From Bacteroidales bacterium (GTDB lineage Bacteria > Bacteroidota > Bacteroidia > Bacteroidales > VadinHA17), in contig CP070687.1 in NCBI GenBank assembly GCA_020353115.1, positions 1,742,064 through 1,764,696 on the forward strand: a stretch of 22,633 nt of DNA, read 5' to 3'. A program made the position numbers and the translations under genes. Below, piece after piece: positions 13,844 to 22,633 of this stretch. How positions within the stretch are numbered: position 1 is the stretch's first letter; every line of letters starts with the position of its first letter. Below the pieces are notes generated by a model, which saw only the letters and a list, made by a program, of their open reading frames with translations, was not told where the DNA came from and did not search any database.

Positions 13844-15142
13844 TCAGTTAATGGTTAGGATTTTACTTCCAATCCTGCAATGTAGACATTTTTTCGGTTT
13901 GCAATAAGAATTTTTCAATTGAATCAATGCCTGGCTGGAAAATGCATTATCGGCTTTTATTCCCAGCTTTCCCCATTTAAATATGATTGTGTTCTTTTCG
14001 GGTGGTAATTTTTCCAGCAAATCAAGAGCCCTCTCTTTAAATTCAGGCAAGTTTTTTACTATCCCATATGCGAAAAAGAACGGAACCACACTGTTAATAA
14101 TCAGGTTATCAATGGCATCCTTGCCAATCACTTTCCGGCGATACGGAGAATGCCGGTGAAATACGTAATGGTCGTTCCAGTATGGAGATGCAGAGACAGA
14201 AAATAATTTCCGCATAGACCCGATATCCCGTGAATGGATTATCGCTGAAAATAACCTCCCTGATTTATGAATTAGCATCGAGAACTGGGCAATCCGGACT
14301 GTAGGGAAATTGGATGGACGTAACCGCAGAAATTTCCATAAGTGGCTGCCCAGTGGTTTAAGCGAGAATTTCTCCCTGAAAAAACCGTATTCCTTTTGTA
14401 ATGAAAGATAATATTCATCGGTTGATATCAGATCTTCGAGCAATCCGGCCTGTCCGAATAACATAGCTTCCAGCTGTGACAGTTGGTTTTTATGCCTGGC
14501 AAGGTATTTATAGGGCAAGCACTTAGCCAGTAATTCAAACGGCTCCGCGTTTTTTTTAAACCCGAAGTTACGGGCAAGGTGCTGGTAAAACGTCTCATCC
14601 CAGTCGTTCTTATTCTTTTCCAGTTTCGATATTATTCCCTTCGATTTGAGTTCCAGCCTGTCGACCATAACTTTATAAAGCCAATGCTTAATGTAAAAAG
14701 GATCGACTTTAAAAAGGAGGGATTCACACGGTATCCATTCTTTATTTCCTGTCAGATGGAGATAGTTCCTGTAAATCTCTTCCTTGAATTCAATCTGGAT
14801 GGTTGGAATGGTTTGTCCTGATGTGCGGAAAATTTCCATATCGTGATTGAAGACCACCTGGAGAATTACATTATCATAGGCTTTATCGGAATTGTGTCCA
14901 TGTCTCAACCAATCGGAGGAGTTTATATGTACCTCGACATTACCCACCCAAAGGGTTTCTCCAACCATTATCCTGGCATTGAAAAAATCGGGTCCGGCAT
15001 CTGTATTGTGTTCACCGGGATCCATGATACGTACTTTCTCTCCCGTATCGGTGTTCAGATTCCTTTTTTCAAAAAGTCCGAACTTCCAGATATGGTGCAA
15101 AAAATCCTCCTTCATCGGTGAGTGGTAATTGGTTGCGGCCAT
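13844..15142 (-). CDS. DUF2851 family protein
   Basis: 432 residues from the ATG at 15142; a second ATG at 15115 begins MKEDFLHHIWKFGLF, the usual family N-terminus, and may be the true start (423 residues). DUF2851 is conserved in Bacteroidota and has no established function. The N-terminal third holds the strongest conserved block: GEHNTDAGPDFFNARI, then WVGNVEVHINSSDW and HGHNSDKAYDNVILQVV, a D ... ExH pattern that could be a nuclease-like fold. The C-terminus has a CKPKKCLHC cluster that may bind zinc. No signal peptide or membrane helix. It follows pyrF after 69 bases and is almost joined to the channel gene, suggesting one operon. Confidence 0.85.
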   Translation of the reverse strand: MAATNYHSPMKEDFLHHIWKFGLFEKRNLNTDTGEKVRIMDPGEHNTDAGPDFFNARIMVGETLWVGNVEVHINSSDWLRHGHNSDKAYDNVILQVVFNHDMEIFRTSGQTIPTIQIEFKEEIYRNYLHLTGNKEWIPCESLLFKVDPFYIKHWLYKVMVDRLELKSKGIISKLEKNKNDWDETFYQHLARNFGFKKNAEPFELLAKCLPYKYLARHKNQLSQLEAMLFGQAGLLEDLISTDEYYLSLQKEYGFFREKFSLKPLGSHLWKFLRLRPSNFPTVRIAQFSMLIHKSGRLFSAIIHSRDIGSMRKLFSVSASPYWNDHYVFHRHSPYRRKVIGKDAIDNLIINSVVPFFFAYGIVKNLPEFKERALDLLEKLPPEKNTIIFKWGKLGIKADNAFSSQALIQLKNSYCKPKKCLHCRIGSKILTIN

Positions 15143-15211
15143 GTAATGCGGCAGGTGTCACAGCCTGATTACTTTATCCGGTAACAAATTAAGGTAAGAA
15201 CGATAACAAAA

Positions 15212-16045
15212 CTATGCCAGATTCTTTGCAGTTAATATGGCGGACATTTTTTCCTGTAATTCTTTTGATTTCACTCCTGCTATTTTTGCAAAATCAGAAC
15301 CCTTTCCGGCATAAATGATCCCTCTGGATGAATTTACCAACAAACCGCAATTCCGGTTCAGTCCGTTCTGTGCCACCTCCTCAAGACTTCCGCCCTGTGC
15401 ACCTACGCCGGGGACAAGAATGAAATGATCCGGTATGACCTCCCGGATCTCCCTCAGCATATCTGCCTTGGTAGCTCCAACCACATACATCATATTATCC
15501 TTTGATCCCCACCGTACGGATGTATTAAGAACATTCATATAAAACGGATTATTGGTCTTTGCATCACGGGCAAACTGGAAATCCGAAGCACCTTCGTTCG
15601 ATGTCAGGGCAAGAAGGATGACCCATTTCCCCGAATAATTCAAGAACGGTGTAACGGAATCCTTCCCCATATAGGGAGCTACGGTTATAGCATCAAATTC
15701 GAGTTGTTCGAAAAATGCCTTTGCATACATACCTGAAGTATTACCGATATCTCCACGTTTTGCATCGGCAATCAGGAATATATCAGGATGGTTGTGCCGG
15801 ATATAACGAACCGTTTTCTCGAGGCTCTGCCATCCGTCTGCACCCCTGGATTCATAGAATGCCAGATTCGGTTTATATGCAACGGCATACCGGGATGTTT
15901 CATCAATTATTCTGCGATTAAACTCAAACAGCGGGTCCGTTCCCCTTTTCAGAAATTCTGGTATTTTCTGCAAGTCAGTATCCAGCCCGATACATAGAAA
16001 GCTCTTTTTCCGTTTGATATTTTCAACTAGCCGGGGATAATCCAT
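15212..16045 (-). CDS. pyrF: Orotidine 5'-phosphate decarboxylase
   Basis: 277 residues, the longer type-2 form of the enzyme. It converts OMP to UMP in the last step of de novo pyrimidine synthesis in the cytoplasm. The catalytic box DAKRGDIGNT is at residues 94-103, with Asp94, Lys96 and Asp99 in the expected D-K-D spacing. Other family segments are FLCIGLDTD at 16-24, VAYKPNLAFYE near 54-64, and ILVPGVGAQGG near 207-217. It starts 26 bases after prfA, and the order purM, prfA, pyrF is a familiar Bacteroidota gene cluster. Translation of the four downstream-oriented genes is probably from one transcript begun before prfA. Confidence 0.96.
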   Translation of the reverse strand: MDYPRLVENIKRKKSFLCIGLDTDLQKIPEFLKRGTDPLFEFNRRIIDETSRYAVAYKPNLAFYESRGADGWQSLEKTVRYIRHNHPDIFLIADAKRGDIGNTSGMYAKAFFEQLEFDAITVAPYMGKDSVTPFLNYSGKWVILLALTSNEGASDFQFARDAKTNNPFYMNVLNTSVRWGSKDNMMYVVGATKADMLREIREVIPDHFILVPGVGAQGGSLEEVAQNGLNRNCGLLVNSSRGIIYAGKGSDFAKIAGVKSKELQEKMSAILTAKNLA

Positions 16046-16071
16046 ATTCAGCTCATTTTCAGGTTTCCGAT

Positions 16072-17157
16072 TTAAATTTCGCTTGCTTTTAATCGTTCCG
16101 CATTTTCAGCCATCTGGAGTTTGTCGATGATCTCCATAATGTTCCCGTCCATAATTGAAGTAAGGTTATAGAGGGTAAGATTTATTCTATGATCGGTTAT
16201 TCTTCCCTGAGGATAATTATAGGTCCGTATCTTTGCCGACCGGTCACCGGTAGATACCATGGTTTTTCTTTTAGATGCAATTTCGGAGAGGTATTTCTCA
16301 TACTCCAGATGATAAAGCCTGGTTCGTAATTCTTTCATCGCCTTGTCCAGGTTCTTCAGCTGTGATTTCTGGTCCTGGCAGGTCACCACAATACCTGTAG
16401 GGATATGCGTAAGACGAACCGCAGAATAGGTTGTATTTACCGATTGCCCTCCTGGTCCTGAAGAGCAGTATGTATCTTTACGGATATCATCTGTCTTGAT
16501 ATCGATATCAAGCTCCTCAGCTTCGGGTAATACGGCAACGGAGGCGGCCGATGTATGGACCCGTCCCTGTGTTTCGGTTTGGGGTACACGCTGAACCCTG
16601 TGGACACCCGACTCATATTTCAGTATCCCGTATACACTCTCTCCGGAAACCGTATATACAATTTCCTTGTACCCGCCGACAGTGCCTTCGGAGTAACTGT
16701 TTATTTCCATTGTCCATCCCATTGATTCGCAGAATTTCGAATACATCCTGAAAAGATCTCCGGCAAAGATACTTGCCTCATCACCTCCGGTACCGGCACG
16801 AATCTCCATAACACTATTCTTACTGTCTTCCGGATCTTCAGGCACCAGAAGCAGCTTAAGTCTTGTCTCCATTTCCGGAAGCTTTTCATTCATCTCCTCC
16901 AGTTCGGTTTTGGCCATCTCTCTTAGTTCTTCATCCTTCTCATTTGCAAGAATATCTTTAGCCGACCTGACATTCTCCAGGGCTTCTTTATATTCCCGGT
17001 ATGCTTTGATTACGGGCTCAAGATCTTTATACTCCTTATTCAACCGGATATATCGCTTCATATCGGCCACTACCGAAGGTTCAGAGATCAGTTTTGACAC
17101 TTCCTCAAAACGGTTTTTCACCCCTTCCAGTTTCTCCAGGATTAAATCCTTGCTCAT
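16072..17157 (-). CDS. prfA: Peptide chain release factor 1
   Basis: 361 residues, full length. RF1 recognises UAA and UAG in the ribosomal A site and triggers peptide release. The codon-reading tripeptide is PQT at 192-194 (PxT of class RF1, not the SPF of RF2), and the catalytic GGQ is at 236-238 inside SSGPGGQSVN. An N-terminal coiled helical domain covers about 1-100. No internal frameshift is present. It heads the run prfA - pyrF - DUF2851 - channel and has its own -7 box 26 bases upstream, so it can be transcribed independently of purM. Confidence 0.97.
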   Translation of the reverse strand: MSKDLILEKLEGVKNRFEEVSKLISEPSVVADMKRYIRLNKEYKDLEPVIKAYREYKEALENVRSAKDILANEKDEELREMAKTELEEMNEKLPEMETRLKLLLVPEDPEDSKNSVMEIRAGTGGDEASIFAGDLFRMYSKFCESMGWTMEINSYSEGTVGGYKEIVYTVSGESVYGILKYESGVHRVQRVPQTETQGRVHTSAASVAVLPEAEELDIDIKTDDIRKDTYCSSGPGGQSVNTTYSAVRLTHIPTGIVVTCQDQKSQLKNLDKAMKELRTRLYHLEYEKYLSEIASKRKTMVSTGDRSAKIRTYNYPQGRITDHRINLTLYNLTSIMDGNIMEIIDKLQMAENAERLKASEI

Positions 17158-17183
17158 TTTTTATGGTCTCCAGAATCAGTTTG

Positions 17184-17191
17184 CAAAGGTA
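17184..17191 (-). promoter_or_regulatory. -7 promoter box of prfA
   Basis: The minus strand reads TACCTTTG, an exact TAnnTTTG match, 26 bases before the ATG. The -33 position is poor. Confidence 0.55.
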
Positions 17192-17290
17192 TAAAATAAA
17201 TCATTCTCATACTATGGAAATACCCTCGGGGCAAATCGTTTTCCAAAACAATCCGGTTATACATGTCTGAGGGATCAGAGGGGAGGTGAA

Positions 17291-18460
17291 TTAATAGGTG
17301 AATGTCCCGAATTCACTTATAATTGTTAATCTTTTGCACTTATCCTTCTTACAGTATCCGATAATCCGTGCTTGAATATTAAATTCTTCCGATATCCTGA
17401 TAATTTCATCTGCCAGAAAAGCAGGTACATAAATCTCGAAGCGATGACCCATATTGAAGACCCTGTACATTTCCTGCATACCGGTACCCGATTGTTCTTT
17501 TATTATTCGAAACAATGGTGGAAGCGGAAACATATTTTCCTTTATTACATGGATATTATTGATAAAGTTCAATACTTTCGTTTGTCCCCCACCGGAACAA
17601 TGGATCATCCCATGTATCTTATCCCTGTACCTTTGCAGGATTTGCTTTAAAACAGGAGCATATGTCCTGGTTGGTGAAAGCAACAGTTTACCGGCATCTA
17701 TTCCCAGAGACTCAATTTCATCTGTCAGGTTCAGATTGCCGGAATACACCAGGTCTTCAGGAATTTCAGGATCATAACTTTCCGGGTATTTTAACGCGAT
17801 ATATTTGGCGAAGATATCATGACGGGCGGATGTAAGCCCGTTACTCCCTATTCCTCCGTTGTACTCCTTTTCATAGCTGGCTTGTCCGGAGGAAGAAAGA
17901 CCGATAATTACATCCTTATCCGATATTGTATGATTGCTGATAACATCCTTTCTCTTCATCCGGCAGGTTACGGTGGAATCGACTATAATGGTACGCACAA
18001 GATCGCCTACATCTGCCGTCTCTCCACCCGTTGAAAAGACGGTTATACCCAGATTCCTTAATTCGGAAAGAAATTCCTCCGTTCCGTTGATGATGGCATC
18101 AATAACTTCCGCCGGGATTTTATTCCTGTTTCTGCCAATAGTTGTTGAAATCAGTATATTATCCGTAGCACCGACGCACAACAGATCATCCAGGTTCATA
18201 ACGATGGCATCCTTTACGACGCCTTTCCAGACGGAAAGATCACCTGTTTCTTTCCAGTAAATGTAGGCAAGTGAGGATTTTGTTCCTGCACCGTCAGCAT
18301 GCATGATATTGCAGAATTCCGGATCACTTCCGAGGATATCGGGGAGGATTTTACAAAATGCGTAAGGGAATAATCCTTTATCGATACTCTTTATGGCCTG
18401 ATGTATATCTTCCTTGGAAGCCGAAACACCGCGTTGCTGATATTTTGAGAAATTCTCCAT
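17291..18460 (-). CDS. purM: Phosphoribosylformylglycinamidine cyclo-ligase (AIR synthase), divergent Bacteroidota type
   Basis: 389 residues, longer than the 345 of E. coli PurM, as in other Bacteroidota. The enzyme closes the imidazole ring, turning FGAM into AIR with ATP in purine synthesis. Visible: the N-terminal YQQRGVSASKEDIH, the HADGAGTKSS segment at 54-63, metal/ATP-site NLDDLLCVGA at 89-98, and STGGETADVGD at 143-153, all typical of AIR synthase. The SSSGQASYEKEYNGGIGSNGLT stretch corresponds to the family's SSGxHSNG loop but is lengthened. It lies upstream of prfA with a 133-base gap and separate promoter. A 389-residue relative of unknown specificity cannot be excluded, but no second purM is in view. 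Confidence 0.9.
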   Translation of the reverse strand: MENFSKYQQRGVSASKEDIHQAIKSIDKGLFPYAFCKILPDILGSDPEFCNIMHADGAGTKSSLAYIYWKETGDLSVWKGVVKDAIVMNLDDLLCVGATDNILISTTIGRNRNKIPAEVIDAIINGTEEFLSELRNLGITVFSTGGETADVGDLVRTIIVDSTVTCRMKRKDVISNHTISDKDVIIGLSSSGQASYEKEYNGGIGSNGLTSARHDIFAKYIALKYPESYDPEIPEDLVYSGNLNLTDEIESLGIDAGKLLLSPTRTYAPVLKQILQRYRDKIHGMIHCSGGGQTKVLNFINNIHVIKENMFPLPPLFRIIKEQSGTGMQEMYRVFNMGHRFEIYVPAFLADEIIRISEEFNIQARIIGYCKKDKCKRLTIISEFGTFTY

Positions 18461-18491
18461 TCAGGTTTTCCGATACAGATCGCTGGTGCTG

Positions 18492-18499
18492 CAAAAATA
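18492..18499 (-). promoter_or_regulatory. -7 promoter box of purM
   Basis: The minus strand reads TATTTTTG, an exact TAnnTTTG match, 31 bases before the ATG at 18460. No good -33 box is seen. Confidence 0.55.
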
Positions 18500-18596
18500 G
18501 TAAATCCATTTTGCTTCTGCATCAGGAAAGTATTTATTATCCGTTGTTTGTGTTTGAATAGTTACCAGGTAATCGGTTCACAGGTATGGTAAGGGA

Positions 18597-20585
18597 TCAC
18601 TGATCATCGGTATTGTAATCGATTGTCAGGACCCTGAATTCAGTTCTGCGGTTCATCTGGTGGGCTATTTCCTGCCGTTCAATATTTACCAGGTTGTTAA
18701 TAAATTCTTCTGTAAGGACATCTCCTTCCCTGAGGAAGGTGTAATTTTCCACCATTCTGCTGGTAACCTCTTTGGGCATCGATTCTCCGTACCCTTTGGC
18801 CGATAATCGGTCTGGTGAGATTCCTTTTTCGATAAGGTAATCAACAACGGACTGAGCCCTTCTCTGCGAGAGGTCAAGATTGAATTCTTCCGTATCACGT
18901 GAATCGGTGTGTGACATCAGTTCAATGGTCACGTTTGGATTATCATTCAGGGTTTCAACCAGTTTATCAAGAGAAACCATGGCTTCAGGCCTTAGATCCC
19001 ATTTCGCAAAATCATAAAATACATTGCTGTTCGAAAGTTCGATCGGTTTCGCAATTGAGGCAAGATAGATTGTTGCACTGAAGTCCCTGCTCTGATCCTG
19101 GCCCTTGGTAGTTTCCCTGCCTTTCCCATTCAGATATCCCTGCTTTGAAGCAACGAATACATAATCGGTATTGGGTTGAAGGATGAAGCGGAAAGATCCG
19201 TCATTTCCGGTTTCAGCCTGGATATTTACACCATCGCTGCCGATCAGTTTCACAACCGACCCGGGGATTACATCATCGCTTTTCTCATCCCTGACAACTC
19301 CGGTCAGATTAAATTTAAGTGGTGGCATAACAAATGAAAAGATATCATCGTTCCCTCTGCCTTTCCTGGATGAAGTGAAAAATCCCCTCTCCACCTCTTT
19401 TTCAAATACAATACCGAAGTCATCGGCAAAAGAGTTTATCGGGTATTGCATATTTTCAATCTTCCATGTATTATTTTCCTGCATTGTAGCACGAAAGATA
19501 TCCAAACCTCCCATACCGATGTGTCCGTTAGAGGAAAAGTACAGTATGCCGTCAGGGTGTATATATGGAAATACTTCATCTCCTTCGGTATTGATATCAC
19601 CACCCATATTAATTGGTTTTCCCCAGTCTGCGGATGCATTTTCCCTTGTAACTTTCCATATATCCTTTCCGCCAAAACCGCCTTCTATATCAGACACGAA
19701 ATAGAGTGTAAGTTCATCAACAGAGATGGAAGGATGGGCAGCAATAAGGCTGTCAGCAAGTATCTCCAGGGGTTTAGGCTCTCCCCACTTTTCGCCCTGA
19801 CGAGTGGAAAAGAAAATCTTGCATCCAAGGGTCTTTCTTTTGCTAACCTCACATCTGGAGAAATAAATTGTGTTATAATCATCTGTAAATGAGGGCGTTC
19901 CGTCTTCAAATTCAGAATTTATCGGTTCTCCCAGGGGGACAGGAACACTCCATTTTCCTTTCCTGTCGAGTCTTGATTCGAAAATATCGGTAAAGTCTTC
20001 ACCGGTAGCACCATGGGTTTTATTTCCCTGGGCTTCATCTCTTGAGGATGTAAAGTATATAAGCTGATAATCATCCCGGGCATATGCAGGACTGAAATCG
20101 ATACCCCGGGAATTGAAATACCGGATATCCTGCACTTCATATCCGAGAGGGTTCTCCATCCACTGGAGTGCGAGTTCACAGGAGAGGATGCCATTATCTG
20201 CTCTCGGATCTGAAGGAACCAGCTCTTTATACCGTTTAAACTCATTGATAGCTTCTTCGTACTCCAGATTCATTTTCATTGCTTCTGCATATCTCAGCTG
20301 AGCGATCGGATCGGTGTAATCCCTTCCAAGCGCTTTCTTATACCATAACTCTGCCCTTTTCGAATCATTTGTTTTGCGGTAACATTCGGCAATCTGGAAA
20401 ACCACCCTTGATTTTTCCTGTTTGTCCTGAATAACCGAATAGGCATCCTTATACAAATCGATAGCCTCAAAAAATTCACCTGCATTATACGCTTCATCTG
20501 CCTTCAATGTTCTCTTTTTCTGAGCATCCACATTCAGGGGAAGCAGTACAATAAATATTATAAGAATTAAACGACCTCTAGTCAT
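18597..20585 (-). CDS. PorE-like outer-membrane protein: TPR, beta-propeller, carboxypeptidase-regulatory and OmpA domains
   Basis: 662 residues. A signal peptide ends near residue 21 (VDA-QKK); there is no lipobox Cys. TPR repeats occupy about 28-140, then a PD40/WD40-like propeller at about 150-420 with repeated blades such as YFTSSRD, YFSRCE, LYFVSDIEGG and YFSSNG. A carboxypeptidase-regulatory beta-sandwich covers about 424-510 and an OmpA-like peptidoglycan-binding domain about 520-655, with SHTDSRDTEEFN and LSQRRAQSV. This is the domain order of PorE (PG1058) of Porphyromonas gingivalis, a component of the type IX secretion system. Bacteroidota genomes hold several such paralogues, so the T9SS role is likely but not certain. 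No other T9SS gene is in the window. Confidence 0.85.
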   Translation of the reverse strand: MTRGRLILIIFIVLLPLNVDAQKKRTLKADEAYNAGEFFEAIDLYKDAYSVIQDKQEKSRVVFQIAECYRKTNDSKRAELWYKKALGRDYTDPIAQLRYAEAMKMNLEYEEAINEFKRYKELVPSDPRADNGILSCELALQWMENPLGYEVQDIRYFNSRGIDFSPAYARDDYQLIYFTSSRDEAQGNKTHGATGEDFTDIFESRLDRKGKWSVPVPLGEPINSEFEDGTPSFTDDYNTIYFSRCEVSKRKTLGCKIFFSTRQGEKWGEPKPLEILADSLIAAHPSISVDELTLYFVSDIEGGFGGKDIWKVTRENASADWGKPINMGGDINTEGDEVFPYIHPDGILYFSSNGHIGMGGLDIFRATMQENNTWKIENMQYPINSFADDFGIVFEKEVERGFFTSSRKGRGNDDIFSFVMPPLKFNLTGVVRDEKSDDVIPGSVVKLIGSDGVNIQAETGNDGSFRFILQPNTDYVFVASKQGYLNGKGRETTKGQDQSRDFSATIYLASIAKPIELSNSNVFYDFAKWDLRPEAMVSLDKLVETLNDNPNVTIELMSHTDSRDTEEFNLDLSQRRAQSVVDYLIEKGISPDRLSAKGYGESMPKEVTSRMVENYTFLREGDVLTEEFINNLVNIERQEIAHQMNRRTEFRVLTIDYNTDDQ

Positions 20586-20672
20586 ATCTTTTTTCTTTCT
20601 ACAACGGCAGGTAAAATTAATTATTTTCCGATCAAATAAAAAATCGGTGATGGACCCCGGGCGGTGCAGAAT

Positions 20673-22633
20673 TTATCTTGTAAAGAGCAATTCACGGTAT
20701 TTTGGCAGGGGCCAGATCTCATTATCGATAGTCAGTTCCAACTTATCGATATGCCTTCTGATATTCTCAAGATATGGCTTCACTTCCTTATCATAGGCGA
20801 ATGCTTTTTCCTGAATATCCTGTATCCTGTTTGCTTTCTTTCTTGCTTCAATCATATCGTGGACCTTTTTCTTGATTTGTGAAATATGATCGGATATCTC
20901 TCTTATCAATTCTTTTCTGGCTTCAGCCAATTCCACAAACTCTTCCTTACTATATACCTTTTGAAGTCCCCTCACGTTTTCCAGCAGTGTATTCTGATAT
21001 TGGATTGCTGTAGGCACGATATGGTTAATAGCCAGGTCCCCCAGAACCCGGGCTTCAATCTGTATCTTTTTTGTAAATTTTTCAAATTCAACCTCTACCC
21101 TTCCTTTCAACTCATTTTCATCAAATATCCCATTCCGAAGGAGAACTTCCCCTGCTTTACCGGTAAGGTAATGTTTAAGAGATTCAGGGACGCCTGTGAT
21201 ATTCGTCAGTCCTCTGTCCGCTGCTTCCTTTTTCCATGAATCGCTATAACTATCACCTTCGAACCTGATTTTTTCCGACGAGATTATATACGATTTCAAC
21301 ACCTGGAAGATTGCCTCATCTTTCTTAATCCCTTTGTTTATCAGGCTATCGGTTTCACTCCTGAATTGCAGGAGCTGGTCTGCAACGCTCGTATTCAATG
21401 CTATCATTGCTGCAGCACAGTTAGCCGAAGATCCTACTGCCCTGAACTCAAACCTGTTACCAGTAAATGCGAAGGGTGAGGTCCGGTTTCGGTCTGTATT
21501 ATCCAGCAGGATCTCGGGTATTTTGCCGATTCCCAGTTTCAATTCGGTTTTCAGGTCAGGGTTCATTTTCTTACCGGTAACCTTTTCGGCAATTTCATCC
21601 AGTGTATTTGTCAGAAAAGAACCGAGAAAGACCGACATGATAGTCGGTGGCGCTTCATTTGCACCCAGACGGTGTGAATTGCTGGCAGTAAGTATGCTAG
21701 CGCGTAGAAGATCCTGGTTTTCATACACAGACTTTATCACATTTACCAGGAACGTCAGGAACAGTAAATTTCTCTTCGGATTCTTACCGGGAGAGAGTAG
21801 GTTAACACCCGTATCCGTTATCAATGACCAGTTACTGTGTTTTCCCGAACCGTTTATACCGGCAAAAGGTTTTTCATGAAGCAGAACACGGAAGTTATGT
21901 TTCATGGCAACTCTTTTCATAATATCCATAGTCATCTGGTTATGATCGTTTGAAAGGTTGACCTCCTCATAGATCGGGGCACATTCAAACTGGTTTGGGG
22001 CAACCTCGTTGTGCCTTGTTTTAATCGGGATTCCGAGTTTATATGCTTCATTCTCAAAATCCTGCATAAAGGCTTTTACCCTTTCAGGTATTGAGCTGAA
22101 ATAGTGGTCATCGAGCTGTTGATCCTTGGAAGACTGATGTCCCATCAGCGTTCTGTCTGTAAGTATCAGGTCAGGCCTTGCATGATACAGGGCGGAATCA
22201 ATGAGAAAGTACTCCTGTTCCCAGCCGAGTGTTGCAATGACCTTGTTTACATTTCTGTCAAAATACCGGCAAACCTCAACAGCAGCCTTATCAATCAGGC
22301 TCAAAGCTTTGAGTAAAGGAGTTTTATAATCAAGTGCCTGACCTGTATATGAAACAAAAACGGTAGGTATACAAAGGGTTGTCCCTACAAGGAATGCCGG
22401 GGAGGAAATATCCCATGCTGTATAGCCGCGAGCCTCGAACGTATTTCTTAATCCCCCACTAGGGAAACTGGAGGCATCCGGTTCCTGCTGTACCAGCAGC
22501 TCTCCTGAAAAATTTTCTATCAGTCCGCCGAAATCACCAAATTCAATAAATCCATCATGCTTTTCGGCGGTACCGTCGGTCAAAGGATGGAACCAATGCG
22601 TATAATGGGTCACCCCCATACTGATCGCCCAGT
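20673..22633 (-). CDS. glnN: Glutamine synthetase type III (N-terminus outside window)
   Basis: At least 652 residues are visible. The frame stays open to the right edge: before the Met at 22619 it reads WAIS, as in the family segment WAxSxGATHYTHWFxPLT, so the real start is outside and roughly 75 residues are missing of about 725. The enzyme makes glutamine from glutamate, ammonia and ATP. Type III marks are FEARGYTAWDISSPAF, the GWEQEYFLID active-site glutamate region, RHNEVAPNQFECAP, the INGSGKHSNWS segment, and NRTSPFAFTGNRFEFRAVGSS. The long helical C-terminus is also typical. Gene symbol follows usual usage for GSIII. It is followed by the PorE-like gene after 87 bases. Confidence 0.96.
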   Translation of the reverse strand, partial: WAISMGVTHYTHWFHPLTDGTAEKHDGFIEFGDFGGLIENFSGELLVQQEPDASSFPSGGLRNTFEARGYTAWDISSPAFLVGTTLCIPTVFVSYTGQALDYKTPLLKALSLIDKAAVEVCRYFDRNVNKVIATLGWEQEYFLIDSALYHARPDLILTDRTLMGHQSSKDQQLDDHYFSSIPERVKAFMQDFENEAYKLGIPIKTRHNEVAPNQFECAPIYEEVNLSNDHNQMTMDIMKRVAMKHNFRVLLHEKPFAGINGSGKHSNWSLITDTGVNLLSPGKNPKRNLLFLTFLVNVIKSVYENQDLLRASILTASNSHRLGANEAPPTIMSVFLGSFLTNTLDEIAEKVTGKKMNPDLKTELKLGIGKIPEILLDNTDRNRTSPFAFTGNRFEFRAVGSSANCAAAMIALNTSVADQLLQFRSETDSLINKGIKKDEAIFQVLKSYIISSEKIRFEGDSYSDSWKKEAADRGLTNITGVPESLKHYLTGKAGEVLLRNGIFDENELKGRVEVEFEKFTKKIQIEARVLGDLAINHIVPTAIQYQNTLLENVRGLQKVYSKEEFVELAEARKELIREISDHISQIKKKVHDMIEARKKANRIQDIQEKAFAYDKEVKPYLENIRRHIDKLELTIDNEIWPLPKYRELLFTR

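Noticed and set aside
19183..19704. Long open frame on the plus strand inside the PorE-like gene
   Set aside because: It is antisense to a well-supported gene, low in complexity and matches no family.
20628..20647. CCGAT/ATCGG hairpin after the glutamine synthetase gene as a terminator
   Set aside because: Only five base pairs, with the U run in the loop and not after the stem.
21334..21879. Long plus-strand open frame inside the glutamine synthetase gene
   Set aside because: Antisense to a highly conserved coding region, with no recognisable protein features.
1..22633. CRISPR array, insertion sequence or phage genes
   Set aside because: No regularly spaced repeats, transposase or phage proteins were seen.

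Overview
The window is a run of mostly housekeeping genes from a member of the Bacteroidota (Bacteroidales-like; the order cannot be fixed from sequence alone). The assignment rests on a type III glutamine synthetase, a DUF2851 protein, a PorE-like TPR/beta-propeller/OmpA protein, a Bacteroidota-type deoxynucleoside kinase, the purM-prfA-pyrF cluster, and repeated use of the Bacteroidota promoter signature (TTTG ... TAnnTTTG) in place of strong Shine-Dalgarno sites. All complete genes look intact. I see no insertion sequence, CRISPR array, phage gene, rRNA or tRNA.

Left part (1-4351). A large minus-strand gene runs off the left edge. It fuses an endonuclease Q-like PHP nuclease with a zinc ribbon to a UvrD-type helicase. 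Diverging from it on the plus strand are a small cysteine-cluster protein (YeiW/YkgJ type), an RDD membrane protein, and a pair of CDGSH iron-sulfur proteins, the first with an extra N-terminal iron-sulfur domain.

Middle part (4470-9749). sucC (without sucD) lies on the minus strand and diverges from a SpoU-family RNA methyltransferase. The methyltransferase converges on a TPR lipoprotein across a shared bidirectional terminator. A deoxynucleoside kinase with an inverted repeat in its probable leader follows. Next come a GC-rich chain of hairpins and an unrecognised two-helix membrane protein.

Right part (9986-22633), all minus strand. In transcription order these are: a type III glutamine synthetase (cut by the right edge), a PorE-like envelope protein, purM, then prfA - pyrF - DUF2851 - potassium channel as a likely operon, and rpsO - pnp separated by an intrinsic terminator. 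Functions cover nitrogen assimilation, purine and pyrimidine synthesis, translation termination, RNA decay and the cell envelope.

I did not find a clear new multi-gene system. The best items for a second look are the PHP-helicase fusion, the hairpin chain at 9098-9239, the inverted repeat before the deoxynucleoside kinase, the CDGSH pair, and the possibly nuclease-like N-terminus of the DUF2851 protein.
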